51,549 bases of DNA, from NCBI GenBank assembly GCA_043808325.1, contig JAZDEY010000025.1, positions 1 to 51,549 on the forward strand, read 5' to 3'. Shown here piece by piece: positions 34,389-40,743 of this stretch. Numbering within the stretch: position 1 is the first letter of the stretch; each line of letters opens with the position of its first letter. The position numbers and the translations under genes were made by a program. The stretch is from JAZDEY01 sp043808325 [NCBI: Candidatus Eiseniibacteriota bacterium]. GTDB taxonomy: Bacteria > Arandabacterota > Arandabacteria > Arandabacterales. The notes under the pieces are model-generated. The model was not told the origin of the DNA. It searched no databases and saw only the letters and a list, made by a program, of their open reading frames with translations.

Positions 34389-36581
34389 ATGCGTCGGTCA
34401 TCATCAGCGTATAGGTCTCTTAGGTCCGTTCTGATCGCCTCGTCGGCAGTCGTTGCACTCTTAGGGATAATGTGCTCGGAATCGGAAGGGCCGGGCGGAC
34501 CGGAGGTAGTGACCCTTGGTGTCACTCCAAACAGTGCCTCTCCTGGGACCATCGTGAAAGCAACCGGCTTCGGACGGGGCTTCTCGACCAGCGACATAGT
34601 TGTGGAGATCGGAGGGGAGTTCTCGCCGGCTAGCGCGGATTCCGATGGGGGGCTCCTGTGTGCGGTTCCTCTGTTTCTAAGTGATGGCGGCGAGATGGAG
34701 ATACCCGGCGACGCGGTTGATCTTGTCGTCAAGCGTGCCGGCAAGGTGATTGGTGAGGCCAAGGGTGCGATCACGGTTACGGAGCTGCCGGCGGCGAATG
34801 GAGCGCTGAAGGCGCTTGCTGCGGGGCTGGACACGGTTTGCACCGCCCTGGAGGGGATAATGGGCTCATTTGTTGCCGAGCCTGGCGTCCAGGAGCAGTA
34901 CGTGGTCGCCCTGACGGCGGCAATGGACTCGCTGCTCCACGGGGGCGGCGAGAACTCGCTTGCCTCGGCCATAGCGGCGATCCCTGAGGGCAGCGTCCAG
35001 GAGAGGCTTGCTGACCACGTGGCTTCATCGAGCGGACTCAAGGACTTCGTCCAGGGATTGGCCGACTACTTGAAGTTGCTTGAGGGTAGTCTGCCGGGGA
35101 GAGAGCTGCGTCACGGGAGAGCCTCGGTGGCAGCGACGACGCGGGTCAGCGATGAGGACTTGGCCCGCATGATGGAGTTCTATACGATTGTTCAGCGAGT
35201 GGCTAAGGCTGAGACCGGCCCGTATGATCGGAACACGCTCAGTGCGGTGGCTAAGGTTGAGGCGCTGTTGGGCACATCGGGCCAGGCGGTGGACCACGTG
35301 GAGGTCAGCCAACGCGTGGCAGGCTTCTTCACGGAGCTTGCCTTCTATCTTCTGCCCGGTACGCTGCCGGCCGAGTTGGACACCTTCGATCTTACGGCGC
35401 TGCGCGCGAGCATATCTCCGGGGGACACCACGGAGACGCGGATATTCCTGACGGCGTCCAACGACCCTCCTCAGATGAATCTGAACAGGCTGATAGATCA
35501 GACGATCATCAATCTTTGCGACTCTCTGACGGCGCCGATGGCCCAGGGACTTCGGGCCAGGCTCGAGGACGTGGCCGTGCTGTTTCTGGGCACCATGGAG
35601 GCCAAGGTAGCTCAGTATTCTGCTCAGCATCCTGAATTGGATCTCAATGATGAACTTACCGAGGATGTACCGGACATGTTCTGGAGCGTGGATGCGACCT
35701 CTCCGCTCCTATACAATCGCCAAAGCGCGCCCGCCGGCCTCGTGATGCCATGCGCCAGTGTGATGGAGTGGTATGCACTGCCGGATGCGAACGGAACAGC
35801 GATCCTGACCGTGGCTACCTCCACCAGCCCCAGTGGGTGGCTCCTGCCGCAGATGCCGGGAGTACCCCCCTACCTGGGCTCCTTCGGTGACGCAACCCAG
35901 ACGTCGAACAGCGAGGCGGTGGAAGTGGGCGAGGGCACCCTAACGATCAGTGCTGCCATAATGCCCTCAAAGATACCCGAGGGCCGTACTGGCCAGCTCA
36001 CGGTTCAGGCTCGATACCATACCGATTCGGATTCGACGCCGGCTGCCGGTGCGGCCATAACCCTCACCCCGCACAATTGTAGTGTCGACCCCACAGGTGG
36101 GACTACAGATGTAGATGGCGTCTTCAGGGCGACGGTCACACCCCAAGCTGATACGGCCTCGGTCACGGTCTCCGCCGTGGGAGCAGGCGGCTCGAGTGCC
36201 TCGGCGACGGCGACCGCGGCAAGAGGGCGCAACCTGCTTTGGGAGTGTTACGACGAGTATACAGACAATTGCATCTACTTCGAGATGGAGATACCTGCTA
36301 TTCCGGGCCCGGTTGCTAACGGCATAAGGTATGATTACCAACCAGAGCTGAATTCCGTCGCAGGTAACTGGTGGTGGAACGTATACGACATTGACCAGTG
36401 CATGTTCAAGGGCTACTTCATGGGCGCCTTCGGAGTTGCGCCAAACGCCGATTGCAACGGCTTCACCTTTGAGGTGCAGACGTCGGGTTGGAATCTCACG
36501 GTCACTATCCTGGTTTCCAAGAACCTCGGCGGGGAGTGCGTATGGACTGGATCATGCTCTGGCGTCGTTGTCAACCCGTGA
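34389..36581 (+). CDS. Large exported protein with IPT/TIG-like and Ig-like domains
   Basis: I do not recognise a family for the whole 730-aa protein. It starts with a basic then hydrophobic segment (SVLIASSAVVALLGIMC) that acts as a signal sequence. Cys29 followed by SES could be lipidated, though GIMC is a poor lipobox. Residues about 40-110 (GVTPNSASPGTIVKATGFGR) look like an IPT/TIG domain. The long middle (about 130-450) is helical and without Cys. Residues about 545-625 (GRTGQLTVQARYHTDSDSTP, then TTDVDGVFRATVTP) are a bacterial Ig-like domain. The last 100 residues are Cys- and Trp-rich. GAGGTG precedes the ATG. It is the only complete gene between the two tRNA-derived attachment sequences, so it is likely the cargo of that insertion. 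Confidence 0.78.
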   Translation: MRRSSSAYRSLRSVLIASSAVVALLGIMCSESEGPGGPEVVTLGVTPNSASPGTIVKATGFGRGFSTSDIVVEIGGEFSPASADSDGGLLCAVPLFLSDGGEMEIPGDAVDLVVKRAGKVIGEAKGAITVTELPAANGALKALAAGLDTVCTALEGIMGSFVAEPGVQEQYVVALTAAMDSLLHGGGENSLASAIAAIPEGSVQERLADHVASSSGLKDFVQGLADYLKLLEGSLPGRELRHGRASVAATTRVSDEDLARMMEFYTIVQRVAKAETGPYDRNTLSAVAKVEALLGTSGQAVDHVEVSQRVAGFFTELAFYLLPGTLPAELDTFDLTALRASISPGDTTETRIFLTASNDPPQMNLNRLIDQTIINLCDSLTAPMAQGLRARLEDVAVLFLGTMEAKVAQYSAQHPELDLNDELTEDVPDMFWSVDATSPLLYNRQSAPAGLVMPCASVMEWYALPDANGTAILTVATSTSPSGWLLPQMPGVPPYLGSFGDATQTSNSEAVEVGEGTLTISAAIMPSKIPEGRTGQLTVQARYHTDSDSTPAAGAAITLTPHNCSVDPTGGTTDVDGVFRATVTPQADTASVTVSAVGAGGSSASATATAARGRNLLWECYDEYTDNCIYFEMEIPAIPGPVANGIRYDYQPELNSVAGNWWWNVYDIDQCMFKGYFMGAFGVAPNADCNGFTFEVQTSGWNLTVTILVSKNLGGECVWTGSCSGVVVNP

Positions 36582-36624
36582 AATGGAGGCCGGGCCCGCA
36601 CCAGGGTGGGTGTGCCCTGAGCGG

Positions 36625-36795
36625 CTACCTGACCACCATTGCCTTCCGGGTGACCTTGGTGTTTGCGGCCTCCAGCGTCAGCAGGTAGATGCTGGGGGAG
36701 ACGACGCCACCACCCCAGGCTCCGGCCAGTGGCTTGGCCGAGGCCTTGCCGCTGTTAGCAGTGGCTGCGATATAGTACCGGACCCGCGTCCCACA
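36625..36795 (-). pseudogene. Remnant of a secreted protein C-terminus (FN3 / FlgD-like sorting tail)
   Basis: On the minus strand a frame ending at TAG (36625-36627) reads RVRYYIAATANSGKASAKPL, then WGGGVVSPSIYLLTLEAANT and KVTRKAMVVR. The end is the same type of sorting tail as in the giant subtilisins (xGxYxxxLEAxxxxxTRKxMVVR), and the first part looks like the end of an FN3 domain. No upstream coding region connects to it, so only the tail survives. Confidence 0.5.
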
Positions 36796-36813
36796 GTACC
36801 GCGCCCTGGGACA

Positions 36814-36831
36814 CCTGCCCGAGGAGCCAGT
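36814..36831 (+). other. Second copy of the tRNA-Asn attachment core
   Basis: CCTGCCCGAGGAGCCAGT, identical to 34125-34142, 2689 bp downstream. On the minus strand it encodes the WLLGQ that joins directly to the C-terminal frame of a decayed serine recombinase. Confidence 0.7.
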
Positions 36832-37190
36832 TCGTTGTAGGGTCGGTTCGGGCGACTAAGTCGAAGGGGGAAGTGTAGCAAGGAGTAAGGGTTCGGTCTT
36901 CCAAGAGGAAGTTCGAGCCGAGGTTGCTCAAGAAGGCCTTCTGGGCGAGCGGATTCTCTTGCTAGGCGACCGAACGCGGGTGGTTACAAGTAGTTAGGAA
37001 AGCCTTTGCTGGTTCGAGCCACCCGCCGCTTCCTTTCTCGATCTCAGCCAGGTTCTCCTTGAGTGCCTGCTTCTCATTGAGTAACTCGACCTTCTTTCGC
37101 TGATACTCCTCGGGTTCGAGTTGCCTGGCGGCATGCAGGTCAAGCAGGTGCGTATCAATCGCCTCCGGTGACGCGAAGATAGAAATGGGA
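36814..37190 (-). pseudogene. Serine recombinase, decayed C-terminal part
   Basis: Reading the minus strand from about 37190 gives LLDLHAARQLEPEEYQRKKV, ELLNEKQALKENLAEIEKGS and GGWLEPAKAFLTTCNHPRSV, then an in-frame TAG (36963-36961), and after it QENPLAQKAFLSNLGSNFLL, EDRTLTPCYTSPFDLVARTD and PTTNWLLGQ. This is the coiled-coil and C-terminal region of a large serine recombinase. The stop is likely an amber mutation, because the frame is conserved on both sides. The catalytic N-terminal domain is missing. The frame ends inside the tRNA-derived attachment core: an intact element next to tRNA-Asn would continue the same frame into antisense tRNA (WLLGQDSNLQPSG). This links the recombinase to integration at tRNA-Asn. 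Confidence 0.72.
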
Positions 37191-37265
37191 ATGGATGCCG
37201 GTGCGAGGCGGTGCTTGGACGCCCTACATTCCTGCATTGTGCATGCTTTTTGAGAAACTCTGGTG

Positions 37266-37271
37266 TATAAT
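37266..37271 (+). promoter_or_regulatory. -10 element of the amidase gene
   Basis: TATAAT lies 31 bp before the chosen TTG start. No good -35 box is seen at 16-18 bp. The upstream frame from 37195 runs through this promoter and is therefore not coding. Confidence 0.4.
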
Positions 37272-37302
37272 ATTAGCAACCGGGTCTTCAGGGAGAGCGC
37301 GA

Positions 37303-38805
37303 TTGATTAGGCGTCTGTTTTCGATCTGTTCTGTAATCCCCCTGCTTGTGGTCACACTGGTAAGAGTATCACAGTCCGAACCTGCATTGGTGATTTACTC
37401 CGATGGACGTCCTTCAGAGGAGATCACGATACTTGAAAAAAGTGGCGAGCCGTATCTTAGCCTTTCGCAGGCTGCTAGGCTGCTGCAGATTGAGACGACG
37501 GTTGACCCCAAGACAGGCAGAGCCACGCTCAGAGGTGGGGGGTGTTCCCTTGGGATCGGCGTTGGAGAGAACTTCTGGGTGAAAGACGGGGCGAGCATCT
37601 CGCCAGGAGAACCGGCCCTCACTGACGGGGATGGGATCTACATATCGGTCAGCTCGGCAGATGTGGTCGTTGCCCAGACCTTTGGCAAGAGCATGAGGTG
37701 GGATGCTCAACGGAGATGGTTGATGGTGGGATTGCCGGCGCCGAATATATTGGACCTTGAGGTCCGAATCTTCCCCGAACGAGTCAGCGCAACGATCAAG
37801 ACGATAGGTGGGCTGCCGTACGAGATTCTTCCGACTGCGAACAACGATCTGGAGATACTCATAAGGGGCGGCGTCTTTTCGAAGCATCTTGGGTTTAGTG
37901 CAGACGGGGGGCTTGTAGAACGTATCGATGCCGAACAGGACCGGCAGGGAGCGAAGATCCGTGTCAAGTTTGGCAGTGAGAATCTGTTGTACGGTGTATT
38001 TCCACAATGGAACCCTGACGCGATTGCCATCGTGATATGGAAGAAGCTCTTGACCGAGATACCGGAGCCTGCCTTCGAAACTTCAAATCGACTCGCTTGG
38101 CGAGAATGCTTATCAGGTGACAGAGCGAAGATCGATCTGGTCGTGATTGATCCTGGGCACGGTGGTGACAATCATGGAAGCATAGGCCCATCGGGGTATG
38201 CCGAAGAAGAGTCCAATTTGATCCTGGCGATGAAACTGAAAAGCAAGCTCGAGACACGAGGAGTCGATGTGATACTCACGAGAGATGACGATACGTCTGT
38301 ATCCCTCAAGACGAGAACGGATGTTGCTAATTCAGTCGGTGCTGATCTCTTCATAAGTCTTCACGCGAACGGCTTCACCAGTGAGGAAACCAGAGGTTTT
38401 GAAGTCTACTTCCTGTCCCCGGCGAGTGACGAAGACGCGAGATCTGTAGCCGCACAGGAGAACGCAAGTGCAGAGCCTGCTTTGGTAGCCCGGTCCCAAT
38501 CCGGCAAGGAAGTACCAGTCGTCTTTTGGAATGCGGCACAGAACGAATTCGTCGTCGAAAGCTCACATCTTGCTGAGCTTGTGAGTGAAGAAGTTTCTAG
38601 GATAGTAAGTATTCCGAACAGAGGGGTGAAGCAGGCGGAATTCACCGTTCTCAAGAATACTTATCTTCCTAGCATATTAGTAGAGACGGCCTTCATCACG
38701 AACCCTCAGGAAGAGAGGCTCCTCAAGGACGATGCCTTCCAGAACGAGATTGTTGACGCAATTGTGAAAGCGATCTCGCGATTGAGAGAGGGTCATGATA
38801 GTTAG
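37303..38805 (+). CDS. N-acetylmuramoyl-L-alanine amidase (Amidase_3)
   Basis: A 500-aa exported zinc amidase that cuts the bond between MurNAc and the peptide stem of peptidoglycan. A signal peptide (LIRRLFSICSVIPLLVVTLV) is followed by a copper-amine-oxidase-N-like domain (SGEPYLSLSQAARLLQIE), an AMIN-like beta region, and the catalytic domain from about residue 275. Zinc ligands and catalytic residues are visible: His in VVIDPGHGGDN, Glu in YAEEESNLILAMKL, His in LFISLHANGF and Glu in ILVETAFITN. TTG at 37303 is preferred because GGGAGAG lies five bases upstream and TATAAT just before that; an ATG start at 37243 would overlap the promoter. The gene follows the decayed recombinase and stands alone. 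It is likely used in cell division or wall turnover. Confidence 0.87.
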   Translation: MIRRLFSICSVIPLLVVTLVRVSQSEPALVIYSDGRPSEEITILEKSGEPYLSLSQAARLLQIETTVDPKTGRATLRGGGCSLGIGVGENFWVKDGASISPGEPALTDGDGIYISVSSADVVVAQTFGKSMRWDAQRRWLMVGLPAPNILDLEVRIFPERVSATIKTIGGLPYEILPTANNDLEILIRGGVFSKHLGFSADGGLVERIDAEQDRQGAKIRVKFGSENLLYGVFPQWNPDAIAIVIWKKLLTEIPEPAFETSNRLAWRECLSGDRAKIDLVVIDPGHGGDNHGSIGPSGYAEEESNLILAMKLKSKLETRGVDVILTRDDDTSVSLKTRTDVANSVGADLFISLHANGFTSEETRGFEVYFLSPASDEDARSVAAQENASAEPALVARSQSGKEVPVVFWNAAQNEFVVESSHLAELVSEEVSRIVSIPNRGVKQAEFTVLKNTYLPSILVETAFITNPQEERLLKDDAFQNEIVDAIVKAISRLREGHDS

Positions 38806-39399
38806 AAGACCGTACCCCTCTCCCCCTGTGCACGAGGCCATTCCGGGACACTGCTGAGCCCTACCGGGAAACTGGATCAGCGGGAATGGCATGCATTCTT
38901 GCATCGTCACAGGGCAGGAGATTCCCACCTGTGACAGAATAAGCGCAGTCTACGGTCTCATCTCCGCCCACTTTCCCTTCCCAACTGCAACACACTGCCA
39001 CAATCGGCTGGGCACATGATTACAAGTGCATGTATAACACGGGCTGACCACGAGGTGCTGAGGACTGTGCCAAAATAGCGCGAGATTGTCTCCCGGGGTA
39101 TGTCATATCACAAACAGCTCATCAGAGACTTGTACGCAATGGCACCGATCTTGATCGTGCCCGGAGAGCATACCGTTGGTTCGGAATCGTGCGTCTTCGA
39201 AGCCCAGCCATAGTGCCCCCAAAGTACTTGCAATATCCCGAATTGTGTCTTAATCTTGAAGCCAGGCAGGTTACTCCCCTTATTGGGGTTTCTATGCTTT
39301 GCGCCGCGGCATTGTCCGGGGAGCGCTACCATCGAGACCAGTATTCTATTCGGATGGCACGTTAATGCGATTGAAACGACTTAGAAAGGAAGGTGAAAG
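38806..39399. other. Non-coding stretch
   Basis: About 590 bp with no convincing gene on either strand. A 74-codon minus-strand frame (39108-39332) has no ribosome site or recognisable motif. The base composition is lower in GC than upstream. AGAAAGGAAGGTG at its end is the ribosome site of the next gene. Confidence 0.5.
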
Positions 39400-39900
39400 A
39401 TGCTCGGTCGAGCAGTGCTCGCTGTTGTGCTGGCTCTCCAGCCTCTATTCCTGTTACCTGTTCATGCTTGCGCTGCGCTGTACACTACATGGACGGGGAT
39501 CGAGGTTGATAAGTGTGCGTCATCCTGGCTGATAGTGAGGTTTGTAGATAAGGATGCCGAGTTTAAGGTAGTCCAGGGAGGGACATCTCCTAAGGACGGG
39601 ACTCCCTTTGATACACCATACGCCAAACTGCGACGATATTCGTCAATGACCACCTTCGATACCATCCGCAACGAGTACAAAATAAAGGGCGAGGCATTGG
39701 ACCGACTGGCTCTCATAATCAGGGATATTGAATTGAATGCATGGGCTAACAAGGTAACGCAGGAGGCAATCGGCCTAGATACGATCATTCGCGGTCTCGA
39801 CATTGTCGTAGAGGATGACGTCGAGTGTATGAAGAAGAGCTGGATAGTCTTCGATGCCCTTCATGCCGCCTTGAACCATAAGACTGGAGAGAATAAGTAG
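39400..39900 (+). CDS. Exported ChrB-type (chromate resistance domain) protein
   Basis: A 166-aa protein with a signal peptide (MLGRAVLAVVLALQPLFLLP to HACA). The mature part matches the C-terminal domain of ChrB-type chromate resistance proteins: WTGIEVDKCASSWLIVRFVD, DAEFKVV, GTPFDTPYAKL, FDTIRNEYKI, then EALDRLALIIRD and KKSWIVFDALHAAL. The family signature is D/R-x-A-CPWLIxRFxDxxAEF; here the CP is changed to AS. ChrB proteins are normally cytoplasmic and accompany the ChrA transporter, but this version is exported and no chrA is nearby. A metal- or oxidant-related role is therefore only a family hint. GGAAGGTG precedes the ATG. Confidence 0.75.
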   Translation: MLGRAVLAVVLALQPLFLLPVHACAALYTTWTGIEVDKCASSWLIVRFVDKDAEFKVVQGGTSPKDGTPFDTPYAKLRRYSSMTTFDTIRNEYKIKGEALDRLALIIRDIELNAWANKVTQEAIGLDTIIRGLDIVVEDDVECMKKSWIVFDALHAALNHKTGENK

Positions 39901-40254
39901 ATCATGTCCTTTGTGGTGGGTCCTGTCGATTCGGAAACCACGCTTCCCCCACTTCTCTTTACATTACCACAACAAGCATACCCTCAGTTTTAGCTTGACT
40001 TGGTTACCATTAGTGGTAAAATAGGCATCTAGTTCTTAAAAGGTGCACTTTTGCTGCAACAGTCTAGCGCTGTGATTTTCACGGGCGTATTGAAATAGCA
40101 GGGAGGCCAGGCTTTGGCACGTGTTCCTTTCATTTCCTTTCCCGAGTACAGCGGGGGTTCCGCTATCGCGTAGTTGCCGAGATATAAGGCATAATCCAGG
40201 GTATTTTTGTCATCAGTATTGACCAGGCTCTATAGCTCGAAGGGAGGGACCTTC
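39901..40254. other. Regulatory intergenic region
   Basis: About 350 bp with no gene. It holds the promoter and palindrome at 39995-40022 and a leader of about 225 nt before the next ATG. Composition is AT-richer than flanking genes. Confidence 0.5.
39995..40022 (+). promoter_or_regulatory. Promoter with an inverted repeat in its spacer
   Basis: TTGACT (39995-40000) and TAAAAT (40017-40022), 16-bp spacer. Between them TTACCA (40004-40009) and TGGTAA (40014-40019) form a perfect 6-bp inverted repeat around TTAG, well placed for a repressor. It would control the small secreted protein, PKD and Rhs genes. Confidence 0.55.
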
Positions 40255-40686
40255 ATGAATAGGGGGCTCACATTTGGTACGGTTATTGTCCTCGTGTGTC
40301 TGTTGCTCGCACCGGGGCAGTCAAATGCCCTTACGGTTGACCAGTACTGCGCTCTCACAGTTGATTGGATGACCATGCTCGCAGACAGCTGGAATGCGAA
40401 GATCTCACTGCTGTATCGGTACGCGGATGCAGTAGATCTTTTCTTAGCGGAGGAGTTGGAGCTAAGTTCTCAGTTGATGCAAGGCCAGGAGGCTCTTTTT
40501 GAATCATACGAGACTGGTCTGCATGAGTATTTCGGATTCTCGGAATCATGTGCGGATGCCATACAAGAGTATCTGGTAGAGAACCCGGAGATAGGGCAGC
40601 AGATGAGTGATATGATGTCTGAGAATGTATCCCTTATCGATGAATACGAGAACCTTCTTACCAGGTATGGTGTGCGTGGCGAATGA
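40255..40686 (+). CDS. Small secreted helical protein
   Basis: I do not recognise this 143-aa protein. It begins with a clear signal peptide (MNRGLTFGTVIVLVCLLLAP to SNA). The mature part is acidic and almost wholly helical, with long amphipathic stretches (YADAVDLFLAEELELSSQLM) and two Cys residues (QYCALT and SESCADA) that could form one disulfide. ATG at 40255 follows AGGGAGGG. Only 57 bp separate it from the PKD protein, so the two are probably one transcript. It might be a partner or periplasmic inhibitor in this locus, but nothing in the sequence proves that. Confidence 0.7.
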   Translation: MNRGLTFGTVIVLVCLLLAPGQSNALTVDQYCALTVDWMTMLADSWNAKISLLYRYADAVDLFLAEELELSSQLMQGQEALFESYETGLHEYFGFSESCADAIQEYLVENPEIGQQMSDMMSENVSLIDEYENLLTRYGVRGE

Positions 40687-40743
40687 GAGGCCGGAAACTG
40701 TGCCAAGATTCCTCGTTCCTACAGAAATGACAGGGGGGAGAAC

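Noticed and set aside
36962-37279. A recombinase with an intact N-terminus (YTRVSQ-like start on the minus strand)
   Set aside because: The YTRVS resemblance to a resolvase N-terminus lies in antisense of the amidase promoter, directly against the C-terminal coiled coil. The catalytic domain is missing, so I treat it as chance and call only the C-terminal remnant.
37195-37302. Upstream extension of the amidase to 37195
   Set aside because: The extension runs through a TATAAT promoter and antisense recombinase sequence. The signal peptide begins at the TTG at 37303.
39108-39332. 74-codon minus-strand frame
   Set aside because: No ribosome site, no motif and no neighbour relation. Probably chance.
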